DNA of 64,000 bases. It comes from Nitratidesulfovibrio sp. (GTDB lineage: Bacteria > Desulfobacterota > Desulfovibrionia > Desulfovibrionales > Desulfovibrionaceae). The position numbers and the translations under genes are program-made. The notes under the pieces were generated by a model. The model had not been told where the DNA came from. It did not search any database and saw only the letters and a list, made by a program, of their open reading frames with translations. Shown here in pieces: positions 43,547 through 52,026 of this stretch (position 1 is the first letter of the stretch; each line of letters starts with the position of its first letter). The stretch spans positions 184,575 to 248,574 of the forward strand of contig NZ_JBDXXH010000001.1 in NCBI RefSeq assembly GCF_040373385.1, in the 5' to 3' direction.

Positions 43547-44407
43547 CTAGTAGTGCACGCGGGTCAGGGTCAGCCCGTGCGCCGGGGCCGTGGCCGGGGC
43601 GGTCGTGCGGTCGCGGGCGGCCAGGATGGCAGGCACGGCGTCCGGATGCAGCTTGCCGCGCCCCACGGCCACCAGCAGGCCCATCATGTTGCGCACCATC
43701 TGCTTGAGAAAGCCGTCGGCCTCGAAGTCCCAGGCGATGACGCGCGGGCCCTCGGGCAGGCCGTTCGTTGCTTCGCCAGCGCCTGCCGTGGGTAACGATT
43801 GCGGCAATGGCTCTGACAGCGGGTGGGGCAGCGCAGGGGGGGCAGGCCAGGGCTCGCCCTCGTGGCGGCGGGCCACCCTGGTCACGGTGCGCACGGTGGT
43901 GACGATGTCGGTACCGGTATTCTGGAAGCTGGCGAAGTCGTGCGTGCCGTGCAGGAGCGCGGCGGCGGCGTCCATGGCTTCAAGGTCCAGCGGGCCCGTG
44001 GCCCATGCGAAAGGGGCCAGCCGGGGCGGCACCCAGCGCCGTTCGGTCCACAGCCGGTAGGTGTAGGTCTTGCCGCGCGCATCGAACCGGGCGTGAAAGT
44101 CGTCAGCCACGCGGACCACGGCGGACACGGCAATGTCGTCGGGCAGCCCGGCGTTGAAGGCGCGCAGCCAGTCCAGGTCCGCCCGGTGGTCGGGCACGTC
44201 CATGTGGGCCAGTTGGGCTTCCGCGTGCACGCCGGAATCGGTGCGGCCCGCGCCATGCAGGCGCACCGGCGCACCCACGATGCGTTCGGCGATGCGTTCC
44301 AGTTCGCCCTGCACGGTGCGCGGCCCAGGGCGGTCGGTGCGGGCCTGGATCTGCCACCCGGCCAGCCGGGTGCCCACATAGGACACGACAAGCGCGAGAC
44401 GGGCCAT
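43547..44407 (-). CDS. truA: tRNA pseudouridine(38-40) synthase
   Basis: 286 residues. It modifies uridines in the anticodon arm. The catalytic Asp is in [11 protein letters not shown] near residue 57; the KTYTYRLW and [21 protein letters not shown] motifs are present. An Ala/Pro insert (about 190-215) lengthens it slightly. The ATG lies just downstream of the stop of the MotE-like gene, so it is the last gene of a fliJ-motE-truA run. Confidence 0.95.
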   Translation of the reverse strand: MARLALVVSYVGTRLAGWQIQARTDRPGPRTVQGELERIAERIVGAPVRLHGAGRTDSGVHAEAQLAHMDVPDHRADLDWLRAFNAGLPDDIAVSAVVRVADDFHARFDARGKTYTYRLWTERRWVPPRLAPFAWATGPLDLEAMDAAAALLHGTHDFASFQNTGTDIVTTVRTVTRVARRHEGEPWPAPPALPHPLSEPLPQSLPTAGAGEATNGLPEGPRVIAWDFEADGFLKQMVRNMMGLLVAVGRGKLHPDAVPAILAARDRTTAPATAPAHGLTLTRVHY

Positions 44408-44410
44408 GCG

Positions 44411-45298
44411 CTATTCTAGGGGCAGTTGCATGCGGGTGAGCGCCTCGGAAAGCTTGGCGGCCTTTTCCGCCTGCACGAAGGTCAGGATTTCGCCCGCCTG
44501 CCTGCCGCGCATGCCTGCCAGAATCCTGACGGCGATCTTCTCGTCCAGGGTTTCCAGCACGGCCGCCGCCTGCTTGGCCTTCATGTTGGTGTACACGTCC
44601 ACCAGATGGCGCAGCTTTTCGTCCTTCATGCCCTGCGCGTCCTTGAGCATGGTCTTGATGCGCGCTTCCAGATCCTGCATCTGGGCAAGCTTGGCGTCCA
44701 CCTGCTGTTCCAGGCTCTTCAGTTCCTGCTCGCGGCGGCTCAGGTCGTCCTGCTTGCGGTTCAACGCATCCAGCGCGGCCTGGTTGGCCTGGGCACCCGT
44801 CTGTGCTGCGGCGGCGGGGGGGGCAGTGCCCGCGCCCACGGACGACGAACCCGGCAGACCGGCGGCAGCGGGCAGGGCGGAAGACGGGGCGGCCGGGGCG
44901 GTGGGCGCGGCACCCGGCTGGGCGGGAGCGGGGGCGGACTGCGCCTCTGCGGCCCAGGCCGTGCCGTCGCGGTTCATGCGGCCACGCGCGTCGTTGACGC
45001 CTGCCACTGGGGCGGGGGCAGCGGCAGCGGTCAGGCCCACGGCGCGGGCGATATCGGCCGACAGGGGCTGGGACTCGCCAGCGAGCCCGGATTTTGCGGA
45101 CTGCCCGGTGCGCGTGGCATCGTCCGCGTCGTTGCGGGCCGCGACCACGGCGGACGGAGCCGCAGCGGTGGCGAAGGGCCACGGCTGTTCCAGCGCAAAC
45201 GCCACCAGCAGCGCCACCTTGATGGCGGCGGCGGTGAGCAGCCAGCGGCAGAGCCTAGAAAGACGGAGGCTCGAAGCGAAGCGTTGCGGTTTCGTCAT
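44411..45298 (-). CDS. MotE-like flagellar chaperone
   Basis: 295 residues. One membrane helix (about 20-36), a long Ala/Pro-rich low-complexity region (about 45-160), a coiled coil rich in Glu, Gln and Lys (about 165-215) and a C-terminal MgtE-N/FliG-like segment (EKLRHLVDVYTNMKAKQAAAVLETLDEKIAVRILAGMRGRQAGEIL). This is the MotE layout, a chaperone for the stator protein MotC in Sinorhizobium and a common neighbour of fliJ. The start is uncertain; none of the in-frame starts has a Shine-Dalgarno, and the chosen one overlaps the end of fliJ by 44 bp. Confidence 0.78.
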   Translation of the reverse strand: MTKPQRFASSLRLSRLCRWLLTAAAIKVALLVAFALEQPWPFATAAAPSAVVAARNDADDATRTGQSAKSGLAGESQPLSADIARAVGLTAAAAPAPVAGVNDARGRMNRDGTAWAAEAQSAPAPAQPGAAPTAPAAPSSALPAAAGLPGSSSVGAGTAPPAAAAQTGAQANQAALDALNRKQDDLSRREQELKSLEQQVDAKLAQMQDLEARIKTMLKDAQGMKDEKLRHLVDVYTNMKAKQAAAVLETLDEKIAVRILAGMRGRQAGEILTFVQAEKAAKLSEALTRMQLPLE

Positions 45299-45695
45299 AG
45301 GTACGCTGTTCGCGGAGGAGTTCGTCGTGCGCATGGCGGGCCGCCTGTTTGTCCTTCAGCTTTTCCAGCAGTTTGCGTTCCTGCGATTTTTTCACCAGTT
45401 CGCTGCGGGCCTGTTCCATCATCTGGGCCAGCATGCGCAGGCGCAGTTCGGCGTGGGTCAGGTCTTCGCGCAGGCCGCGCAGGAAGTTGCGTTGCAGCCA
45501 GAGTTCGTCACGCGAGAGGCGCGCGTCTTCGTACAGTTTCCGTTCCGCTTCGGCAATGGCCGCGCGTACCGCCTCCACCTGGCGCTGCTGCGCCTCGTGG
45601 GCGGTCTTGGCGCGGGCAAAGGCCAGTTTGGCCTGCTCCTCCAACTGTTCCCGGTAGTCGAGAACCTGTTGCAGGCGAAAGCGGAACGGGGGCAT
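45255..45695 (-). CDS. fliJ: Flagellar export protein FliJ
   Basis: 146 residues, nearly all coiled coil with heptad-spaced Leu and many Gln, Glu and Arg. PFRFRLQQVLDYREQLEEQAKLAFA at the N-terminus is the FliJ start. FliJ is the stalk-like component of the flagellar type III export ATPase. AAGGA is 7 bp before the ATG. fliI, its usual neighbour, is not here. Confidence 0.9.
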   Translation of the reverse strand: MPPFRFRLQQVLDYREQLEEQAKLAFARAKTAHEAQQRQVEAVRAAIAEAERKLYEDARLSRDELWLQRNFLRGLREDLTHAELRLRMLAQMMEQARSELVKKSQERKLLEKLKDKQAARHAHDELLREQRTYDETATLRFEPPSF

Positions 45696-45838
45696 GCGTG
45701 GTCCTTTCGCGGTCGTGGCCAGGTGCGCCGGCGTCGGAATGTCGTCGTGCGGGGCCTGGTCCACCAGGGGTAGCAAATACCGGGCCGGGCGCACCGTGGT
45801 GATGCCACGGCGTGCGGCGTGCGCAAAGGGGGCGGCTG

Positions 45839-46594
45839 TTACGCGAGTATGGTGCCCAGCAGCGCGGACAGCTCGCCCAGAATGATGCAGGCCCCCAGAA
45901 AGTCGCCGTTCAGGCCGCCCTCTCGCCGGGCCAGCGCGGCCAGCCAGGCCACGGCGCAGGCGCAGGGCAGGGCGGCGGCCAGCACGGCGGGCGGCCCGGC
46001 AAGGGCCACGCCAGTGGCGGCGGCCACCCCGGCACAGAACAGTACCGTCATGTGCGTGGCCCCGGCGGAGGTCAGGCGGCCCAGGGTGGAGCGGGTACCG
46101 GGGGGCACGCAGGCCGCCAGCACCACGCAGGCGGCGCGACCCAGCACGGGGGCCCATACCAGCGCCCCGCCCCGGCCCATGGTGATGACCTCGTGGGCCA
46201 GCACCATCTGCCCCAGCACCCCGAAAACGATGCCCAGCACCCCGAAGGCCCCGATGCGGCTGTCCTTCAGGATGTCCCAGAACCGGTCGCCGGTGGCGGA
46301 ACTGCCCCAGGCGTCCATGAGGTCGGCCCAGCCGTCCCAGTGCAGGCCGCGCGTGGCCCACAGCAGCAGGGCCGCGTAGCCCAGGGCCTGCACCCAGGGA
46401 TGCCCGCCGAGCAGGCCCAGCAGGAACGGCCCGGCGCACACCAGCCCGGCCAGCAGCCCCACCAGCGGGTAATGGGCCACCCCGGCGGCCATCTCGGCAT
46501 TGGTGGCGGCGCGGGCCGGGGCAAGCCGGGTCAGGAAGCCCGCGGACAGGGCAAAGGCACGCCACTGGGCGGCCAGCAGGTGGGCCAATTTCAC
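45839..46594 (-). CDS. cobS: Adenosylcobinamide-GDP ribazoletransferase
   Basis: 251 residues, an integral membrane protein with about six hydrophobic segments. The HWDGWADLMDAWGSS motif near residue 85 is the CobS signature (metal and substrate binding); SRIGAFGVLG follows. It joins alpha-ribazole to adenosylcobinamide-GDP to finish coenzyme B12. The GTG start at 46594 overlaps the stop of the SAM hydrolase gene as GTGA, with GGAGG 7 bp upstream; a TTG two codons earlier would sit on the Shine-Dalgarno and is less likely. Confidence 0.92.
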   Translation of the reverse strand: MKLAHLLAAQWRAFALSAGFLTRLAPARAATNAEMAAGVAHYPLVGLLAGLVCAGPFLLGLLGGHPWVQALGYAALLLWATRGLHWDGWADLMDAWGSSATGDRFWDILKDSRIGAFGVLGIVFGVLGQMVLAHEVITMGRGGALVWAPVLGRAACVVLAACVPPGTRSTLGRLTSAGATHMTVLFCAGVAAATGVALAGPPAVLAAALPCACAVAWLAALARREGGLNGDFLGACIILGELSALLGTILA

Positions 46595-47478
46595 CGGCAA
46601 TCCTCCAGCAGCACTTCCGCGCCCGGTCGCAGCCAGTGACGTTCGGCGGCGGAGGTCTTGTCCGCGGCCAGTTCAAGGTAGCCCTGGCTGCCCGCGACCA
46701 GCCCGGTGCGCCCGGCGGGAATGTCGGCATAGCTGGCGGCGCGGGCGATGTCGATAAGGGTGCCGTCGGGCAGGTGCAGGCGGCAGGCGGCCAGCCAGTC
46801 CCATTCGCGCAGCGAGAGGTTCAGCACCACGTTGCCGAAGCGGTCCACGTGCAGCACGGCGGCGTGCACCCCGTCGGACTCGCGCCGGGGTACGGCCCAC
46901 GAGGGGCGGGCGAGGTCGGTGGGCAGCACCGGATCGCCGAAGGCGGCAAGGGATTCGCCGCCCGCCAGGCGCGCGGCCAGCGGGGCCAGCACGTCGCGTC
47001 CGTGAAAGGTGGCGCTTTGCGGGTCGGGCAGGCGGGCCGGGTCCAGCTTGCGCAACACCGCGTCGGGGCGTGCTTCCGCCGCCAGGTGCAGCAGGCCGTT
47101 GTCCGGGGCCAGCATCACCTGTCCGCTGGTTTCCATGGAGACGAGGCCGCGCGGCGTGCCCACGCCGGGGTCCACCACGCAGATGAAGATGGACCCGGTG
47201 GGAAAGTGCGGATGGCTGGCCGCCAGGAAGAAGGCGGCGGTTTCCACCCGGTGGGGGGGCACCCCGTGCGAAATGTCGATGACCGGCACGGCGGGGGCCA
47301 GCCGGTGCAGCACGCCCTTCAGTTGCCCCACGTACGGGTCGTCCAGCCCGAAATCCGTCAGCAGGCCGAAGCAGCGGGCATGGGCGCGGGGCTTGCCGGA
47401 CGTGGAGGCGGGTGCGGACGACGTGGACGCAGCGGCTGGTGGGCAGGCTGATGCGGACGGGCGATGGGGGGTGTCCAT
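46591..47478 (-). CDS. SAM hydrolase (DUF62, SAM hydroxide adenosyltransferase family)
   Basis: 295 residues. After a 35-residue Ala/Ser/Pro N-terminus come the family motifs GLLTDFGLDDPYVGQLKG, IDISHGVPP, VVDPGVGTPR, APDNGLL, FHGRDVLAPLAA and VDRFGNVVLNL. The family includes fluorinase and chlorinase, but most members hydrolyse S-adenosylmethionine to adenosine and methionine. It is coupled by a 4 bp overlap to cobS, which is notable because CobS works near adenosyl-cobamide chemistry. GGAGCG precedes the ATG. Confidence 0.9.
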   Translation of the reverse strand: MDTPHRPSASACPPAAASTSSAPASTSGKPRAHARCFGLLTDFGLDDPYVGQLKGVLHRLAPAVPVIDISHGVPPHRVETAAFFLAASHPHFPTGSIFICVVDPGVGTPRGLVSMETSGQVMLAPDNGLLHLAAEARPDAVLRKLDPARLPDPQSATFHGRDVLAPLAARLAGGESLAAFGDPVLPTDLARPSWAVPRRESDGVHAAVLHVDRFGNVVLNLSLREWDWLAACRLHLPDGTLIDIARAASYADIPAGRTGLVAGSQGYLELAADKTSAAERHWLRPGAEVLLEDCR

Positions 47479-47924
47479 GGGCGCTCCGTGGTTGTGAGGG
47501 AGGCGGGACGGCTCGCGCGCGGTGGGGTGCCAGGCGGGACCGTCTGAACCCGCATGAATCTACCAGAACCGGACGGAACCGGACGGAACCGGACGGAGCC
47601 GGGGGCTGTTCAGGATGCTGCCCGGCGCGCCTCAGGGGCGGCATGGTTGTATCCTAGCGCGGGCGCGGAACGACCACAAGATGGGGGAGCGAGGATGCCG
47701 GGGGCCCTGCGGGCCTCGGCATTCGGTTCGTCACGCGCCGCAACGGCCTGGCCGTGAGCTGTCCGGGGCCACAATCATGGAACCCGCCAGACGGCGGCGA
47801 CAGCTACACAACTACGGAACCCGCCTGGTGGCGGTGACAGCAGCACAACTACGGAACCCGCCAGACGGCGGGTTCCATGGCGCAGCGGTGAACGGCTGCG
47901 GAGCGTGAGCGGCGTGCCTGCGGA
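47479..47924. other. Intergenic region with two tandem repeat arrays
   Basis: Positions about 47567-47600 contain four copies of the 11 bp unit CGGACGGAACC. Positions 47776-47880 contain three copies of a 37-38 bp unit of the form ACTACGGAACCCGCC-(spacer)-GGCGG-(T/C)GACAGC. The last copy closes into GGAACCCGCC/GGCGGGTTCC, a perfect hairpin next to the rex stop codon, which may act in termination. Confidence 0.65.
47776..47880. repeat. Three ~37 bp direct repeats
   Basis: Each unit holds a small GGAACCCGCC...GGCGG hairpin. The spacer alternates AGAC / TGGT, while the pairing bases are kept. Confidence 0.75.
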
Positions 47925-48572
47925 TCAGCGGTTGGCGCGGTCGAAGGTGATGTTGAACGACAGCGCGTAGAGGTGGTGGAAAAAGTCCACGTACTCCACG
48001 AACACGTCGTCCGGCACCGTGATGCGCGCGGGCGCGAAGTTGAGAATGCCCTTGATGCCCGCGTCCACCAGGTGGTTGGCGGCGCGCTGGGCGCGTTCCG
48101 GCGGCGTGGTGATGATGCCGATCTCCACGTCCAGGTCGGCCACCTTTTCCTTCAGCCGCTTGGTGCACACCACCTCAAGGCCGGACACTTCCTCGCCGAT
48201 CTTGAAGGGGTCGCAGTCGAAGGCACCCACGATGTGGAAGCCGCGCAGCTTGAATTCCTTGTGGTTCAGCAGCGCACGGCCAAGGTTGCCCACCCCGACA
48301 AGCACGGTGCGCCATTCGCGGTTAACCCCGAGAACGCTGGTGATGGATTCGATAAGGCTCTTGACGTAGTACCCAACGCCACGCACGCCGAACTCGCCGA
48401 AGTAGGCAAGGTCCTTGCGGATTTGCGAGGCGTTGACATTGCACGCCTTGGCCAGCGGTTCGGAGGATATGACGTCGGTCCCTTCGCGCAGCAGGTTTTC
48501 CAGCACCTGCACGTAGACGGCAAGGCGCTGGATGGTTGCGCGGGGAATGTGTTCGCTCTTGGGGGTTTGCAT
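47925..48572 (-). CDS. rex: Redox-sensing transcriptional repressor Rex
   Basis: 215 residues. The N-terminal winged helix (IPRATIQRLAVYVQVLENLL, then SSEPLAKACNVNASQIRKDLAYFGEFG) binds DNA. The C-terminal Rossmann domain has VLVGVGNLGRALL and FDCDPFKIG for NADH/NAD+ sensing, and a swapped C-terminal helix. Rex in desulfovibrios controls ATP synthase and sulfate-reduction genes. It lies downstream of atpE but behind a strong terminator, so it may have its own promoter. The ATG at 48572 is chosen because the conserved PRATIQRL starts 10 residues later. Confidence 0.95.
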   Translation of the reverse strand: MQTPKSEHIPRATIQRLAVYVQVLENLLREGTDVISSEPLAKACNVNASQIRKDLAYFGEFGVRGVGYYVKSLIESITSVLGVNREWRTVLVGVGNLGRALLNHKEFKLRGFHIVGAFDCDPFKIGEEVSGLEVVCTKRLKEKVADLDVEIGIITTPPERAQRAANHLVDAGIKGILNFAPARITVPDDVFVEYVDFFHHLYALSFNITFDRANR

Positions 48573-48627
48573 GGCTTGATTGGTCTCTCGTTTGGCGGAT
48601 GTCGTACGGCGAGCCGCCATAATGCTG

Positions 48628-48657
48628 AAAAAGGAGGCCGTTTGCAACGGCCTCCTT
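48628..48657 (-). terminator. Intrinsic terminator after atpE
   Basis: On the - strand AAGGAGGCCGTT and AACGGCCTCCTT form a 12 bp stem with a 3-base loop, running into TTTTTCAGC. Confidence 0.88.
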
Positions 48658-48684
48658 CCGTACGTTCGAAGCGAGGCTCGCGAA

Positions 48685-49014
48685 CTAGCCCACGAAGGGG
48701 TTGGCGACGAGCAGGATCAGGTTCACCACGAGGGCGTAGATGGCGAGGGATTCGATGAAGGCCAGGCCGAGGATCAGGGTAACCATGATCTTGCCGCCCG
48801 CTTCGGGGTTGCGCGCGGTGCCTTCGCAGGCAGCCTTGAGGCCCATGCCCTGGCCGAGGCCGCAACCGGCGGCGGCAATGGCCATGCCGATGGCGGCGGC
48901 GAGGCAGGTCAGGCCAAGCGCGCCGGCGTCCATCTTGCCATCAGCGGCGAAGGCAAGGGCGGCAAAGGACATCAGGGCCACGGTGTTCAGGGCGATCATC
49001 AGAAACTTGCGCAT
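48685..49014 (-). CDS. atpE: ATP synthase F0 subunit c
   Basis: 109 residues. A 23-residue signal-like N-terminus ([20 protein letters not shown]) precedes the two-helix hairpin. Helix 1 has [14 protein letters not shown], the loop ARNPEAGGK, and helix 2 carries the ion-binding Glu in [11 protein letters not shown]. Gln in helix 1 and Glu-Ser in helix 2 are part of the Na+ signature, but Leu replaces the Thr next to Ser, as in proton-type rings, so ion choice is not settled. AGGAG is 5 bp before the ATG. Confidence 0.95.
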   Translation of the reverse strand: MRKFLMIALNTVALMSFAALAFAADGKMDAGALGLTCLAAAIGMAIAAAGCGLGQGMGLKAACEGTARNPEAGGKIMVTLILGLAFIESLAIYALVVNLILLVANPFVG

Positions 49015-49069
49015 GACAAACTCCTCATTGCGTATGGTTGTTTTGGTCGGTTGACCATTCCCTTCGAGA

Positions 49070-49771
49070 TTAATGGGCGTGTTCGAACGCGCCCTTCAGG
49101 TAGATCATCGTCAGCATGAAGAAGATGAAGGACTGAAGGACCTTGCCCAGCAGGAACAGGAAGTAGACCGGAATGGTGCCAACGATGGGAGCCATCAGGA
49201 AGAACAGCACCATGACGATTTCTTCACCGCGGATGTTCCCGAACAGACGCAGCGTCAGCGAAAGCGGGCGCGCGGTGTGCGAGATGAGTTCCAGCGGCAG
49301 CATCAGCGGCGTGAGCCACCACATTGGACCCATGAAATGCTTGATGTAGCCCGGCCCCCAGCGCTTGATGCCCTGGTAGTTGTAGTACAGGAACACGAAG
49401 ACGGCCATGGCCGCGTTGGTGTTCACGTTGGCCGTGGGCGCATCGCAGCCGGGGATGAGCCCCAGCAGGTTCTGGAAGAGGATGAACAGGAAGATGCCGC
49501 CCAGCAGCGGGAACACCTTGCGTCCATCCTCACCGATGTTGGTGACCACGAAGTCTTCAAGACCCCCGATGACCACCTCGAAAACGTTCTGCATGCCACC
49601 GGGCACCAGTTTCAGCCCGCCACGGACCAGAAGGCCCAGGCTGAACAGGACGGCCATGGCACACCACGTGTAGAAGACATGCTTGAACTCGACGGTCGCT
49701 CCACCGATGGTGACTTGATCCACATGCAACAGCGTGGACCAGAGTACCGGATGCGGCAATCCACCAGCCAT
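49070..49771 (-). CDS. atpB: ATP synthase F0 subunit a
   Basis: 233 residues with five to six membrane helices. The essential Arg is in the [16 protein letters not shown] motif near residue 175. It forms the ion half-channels against the c-ring. AAGGAGG lies 7 bp before the ATG. It stands between an AtpI-like gene (4 bp away) and atpE, with F1 genes elsewhere in the genome. Confidence 0.96.
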   Translation of the reverse strand: MAGGLPHPVLWSTLLHVDQVTIGGATVEFKHVFYTWCAMAVLFSLGLLVRGGLKLVPGGMQNVFEVVIGGLEDFVVTNIGEDGRKVFPLLGGIFLFILFQNLLGLIPGCDAPTANVNTNAAMAVFVFLYYNYQGIKRWGPGYIKHFMGPMWWLTPLMLPLELISHTARPLSLTLRLFGNIRGEEIVMVLFFLMAPIVGTIPVYFLFLLGKVLQSFIFFMLTMIYLKGAFEHAH

Positions 49772-49775
49772 TCCC

Positions 49776-50210
49776 TTACGCCTCCTTCACTTTTTGTCCT
49801 GCGCCCCTGGCTATTCCCCACGCGGCGATACTGAGAACGCACGTGGACAGCCCCGCCAGCAGCGCGGCGACAGAGACCTTTAGCCAAACGATCAGGCCGA
49901 AGAGGACCAGACCGGTAAGCAGCAGCCGACCGTAGAATCTGAACATGAGCCCGGCCGCCATGGCGCGCGTGTACGGCATGAAAACAATGCCCTGCACGAA
50001 CTTGGCCAAGGCGTAGAAATTGAAGGTCGATAGCGCGGCCCCCACGCCGAACCACAACCCCCAGTCCCAGAGAGGCGCGCACGCAACCCCGGCAAGCAAG
50101 GATGCCCCCGAAACCAGAATCTGGCAGCGCAGCAGAAGGCGGATTTCCGACGCGCGGAACCCCTTGTGCCACAGCCATTCATCAATCTTTCGGGCCAAAT
50201 CTTTCAGCAT
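49776..50210 (-). CDS. AtpI-like membrane protein
   Basis: 144 residues with four predicted membrane helices (from about 24, 47, 84 and 108). It matches the position and general character of AtpI, a helper for c-ring assembly, but has no strong motif. It ends 4 bp before atpB. The ATG at 50210 follows AAGGAAG and lies inside the upstream gene (29 bp overlap). Confidence 0.78.
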   Translation of the reverse strand: MLKDLARKIDEWLWHKGFRASEIRLLLRCQILVSGASLLAGVACAPLWDWGLWFGVGAALSTFNFYALAKFVQGIVFMPYTRAMAAGLMFRFYGRLLLTGLVLFGLIVWLKVSVAALLAGLSTCVLSIAAWGIARGAGQKVKEA

Positions 50211-50457
50211 CTTCCTTGTCCTGGGCCTTGAGGAGCCTCCGCGAGTCAAGCCAGACGTTCTTGAACCCGGCGACGATGCCGAGAATCAGGAACACCCCGG
50301 TGAGCCACGGCTTTGTTCCCAACCAACGATCAAGGTACCAGCCCATCCCAAGGCCGACCACCGTGGACGACACCATGTGCAGTCCGATGACACCGGCGGT
50401 GGAAATGGCGTCGAGGTATTTCTTGTCGTTGATTTTGAACCAATCTTTAGGGAACAT
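50182..50457 (-). CDS. AtpZ/AtpI-family small membrane protein
   Basis: 91 residues with two helices separated by a short turn (VIGLHMVSSTVVGLGMGWYLDRWLG and WLTGVFLILGIVAGFKNVW), typical of the AtpZ family (F0F1 subunit, Mg/Ca-channel-like). It is the first gene of the operon. ATG at 50457 or a GTG two codons upstream could start it; GGGACGG lies before both. Confidence 0.82.
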   Translation of the reverse strand: MFPKDWFKINDKKYLDAISTAGVIGLHMVSSTVVGLGMGWYLDRWLGTKPWLTGVFLILGIVAGFKNVWLDSRRLLKAQDKEDAERFGPKD

Positions 50458-50514
50458 ACGCACCGTCCCGGAGCTGTCGCGCCCGTGTTGAAGCGAGCGG
50501 TTGCCTGGGGCACT

Positions 50515-50532
50515 TCGTGCAAACGTTCACAA
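50515..50532. promoter_or_regulatory. Candidate Rex operator
   Basis: On the - strand TTGTGAACGTTTGCACGA matches the Rex pattern TTGTGA-n6-TCACAA in 10 of 12 positions. It lies just downstream of the predicted transcription start of the atpZ-I-B-E operon, whose distal neighbour is rex itself. Confidence 0.6.
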
Positions 50533-50541
50533 GTCGGGTCG

Positions 50542-50570
50542 TGTCTACCACAGCCGCCGGTGGGCGTCAA
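50542..50570 (-). promoter_or_regulatory. Promoter of the F0 operon
   Basis: TTGACG and TAGACA separated by 17 bp on the - strand, about 85 bp before the first gene. The predicted Rex site starts about 10 bp downstream of the -10, so bound Rex would block initiation. Confidence 0.6.
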
Positions 50571-50693
50571 CGCGGCGGGGCGGAGTTCGTGAAAAAATTC
50601 CCCACCGAAGTGCCGGACATGTTTGCTGATTGCCTGAACAATTCAACTGCGTGCGGCGGCCCGTTCCGGGCTGGCGCCCATACCGGAGGTACC

Positions 50694-51155
50694 ATGCGGC
50701 ACAAGGACAGGGAAGTGACCGACGCGGCGGAGATATGGGCGGCAGTGGTCGCCAGCCCGTGGATGACCGTGGCGCTGTGCGACGGCGCGGAACCCTATGC
50801 GGTGCCGTTGTCGTTCGGGGTGGCGGACGGGGCCATCTATTTCCATTCCTCGCGCAGGGGCCACAAGGTGGAGCTTTTGCGGCGCGGCGGAACGGCCTGT
50901 TGCTCGTTCGTGCCCTATGCCGAGGTGGTCAGGCCGGAGGACGGCGCAGGCTGCAAGTATTCCATGCGCTTCATGAGCGTGCTGGCCTGGGGGCGGGCCG
51001 AAGAACTGCACGACCCCGCCGACGTGGCCGTGGCGGTGCGCGCCTTGCTGGCCGCCGTGCAGGCCCCGGATGCGCCGATCAACGAAGAGGCGGTGGGCCG
51101 CACGGCCTTTTTCCGGCTGGTGCCGGACAGGATGACCGCCTCGCGCCATGCCTAG
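50694..51155 (+). CDS. Pyridoxamine 5'-phosphate oxidase-like flavoprotein
   Basis: 153 residues with the split-barrel FMN-binding fold of PNPOx-like / NimA-like proteins. WMTVALCDGAEPYAVPLSFGVADGAIYFHSSRRGHKVELLRRGGTACCSF is the typical N-terminal two thirds; the FHSSRRGHK loop binds FMN phosphate. The substrate is unknown; some relatives reduce nitroimidazoles. GGAGGTACC before the ATG is a strong start. It stands alone between the F0 operon and a cytochrome gene. Confidence 0.88.
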   Translation: MRHKDREVTDAAEIWAAVVASPWMTVALCDGAEPYAVPLSFGVADGAIYFHSSRRGHKVELLRRGGTACCSFVPYAEVVRPEDGAGCKYSMRFMSVLAWGRAEELHDPADVAVAVRALLAAVQAPDAPINEEAVGRTAFFRLVPDRMTASRHA

Positions 51156-51403
51156 CCCTGCACGGAACCAGGGCGCGGCACCGCAGGCCCCGTCAGGGGC
51201 CTGCGGCATGAAGAAGCGCGGAAACATTCATGAAGGCTGGACTGTTCGATTGTAACGCGGTACCAATGCGCCACGGCGCATCACGTTGCGTCGTGCCTGC
51301 CACCGCGTCAAACCGCCGGACCTGCCATTGGGGGGATGCCATGCGCCTGACCGTGCCTGTCGTTGTGTGCCGCCGCCGGAATTCCACCCTGCCTTCCGCC
51401 CCA

Positions 51404-51913
51404 ATGACCTTGCGGATTTCAGTCCGGCCCCTGGGCCTGCGCACGACCCTCGCGGCGGTTCTGTTGGCCGCGCTGCTGGCGTTGCCCCTTGCCGGTCCGC
51501 TGGCCGCAACCGCCCGGGCCGCCGAGGCGCGCAGCTACGTGGGCACCGACGCCTGCGCGCCCTGCCACGCCGACCAGCACGCCACCTTCCGCAAGTATGC
51601 CAAGAAATCCAAGTCCGCCCACAGCGTGAAGGTCATGGCCTCCAAGCTGACCCGGGAAGAAGTGCAGGGGTGCTACGCCTGCCACACCACCGGCTACGGC
51701 AAGCCGGGCGGGTTCGTCAGCTTCGAATCCACCCCCCATCTGGCCGACGCGGGCTGCGAGGTCTGTCATGGCCCCGGTTCCGCCCACGTGGATTCGGGGG
51801 GCGACGTTTCGCTCATCGACACGCCCACCATGGAAGGCTGCGTGGTCTGCCACAACGAGCAGCGGGTGCGCAGCTTCAATTTCAAGCCGTTGCTGCACGG
51901 CGGTGCCCATTAG
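51404..51913 (+). CDS. Tetraheme c-type cytochrome (cytochrome c554-like)
   Basis: 169 residues. A signal sequence (to about residue 40, ARAAEA) directs it to the periplasm. Four CxxCH sites are present: CAPCH, CYACH, CEVCH and CVVCH, matching the cytochrome c554 / multiheme family, with extra His residues (for example AHSVKV, TPHLA) as distal ligands. It probably carries periplasmic electrons. An in-frame ATG at 51341 with GGGGGGAT ahead is an alternative start, but codon use between the two is not coding-like. A strong terminator follows. Confidence 0.9.
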   Translation: MTLRISVRPLGLRTTLAAVLLAALLALPLAGPLAATARAAEARSYVGTDACAPCHADQHATFRKYAKKSKSAHSVKVMASKLTREEVQGCYACHTTGYGKPGGFVSFESTPHLADAGCEVCHGPGSAHVDSGGDVSLIDTPTMEGCVVCHNEQRVRSFNFKPLLHGGAH

Positions 51914-51946
51914 CCTGCCCTTGCAGCCGCAGATGACGAAAAACGC

Positions 51947-51978
51947 CCGCCGCATGGTCAGCACCATGCGGCGGGCAT
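51947..51978. terminator. Bidirectional terminator, cytochrome gene / rlmD
   Basis: GCCCGCCGCATGGT and ACCATGCGGCGGGC form a 14 bp stem around a 4-base loop. The - strand continues GTTTTTCG, serving rlmD; the + strand continues ATTGCTTTTCG, serving the cytochrome gene. Confidence 0.88.
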
Positions 51979-52026
51979 TGCTTTTCGGGCGGGCGGCGTT
52001 TGGCGCCGCCCCGTGTCCTCGCGGGC

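Noticed and set aside
47479-47775. Cobalamin riboswitch upstream of the SAM hydrolase-cobS pair
   Set aside because: No B12-box-like GCCACTG segment seen; the region is mostly short tandem repeats.
47776-47880. CRISPR array
   Set aside because: Only three units, with spacers of about 4-15 bp that are not unique, and no cas genes.
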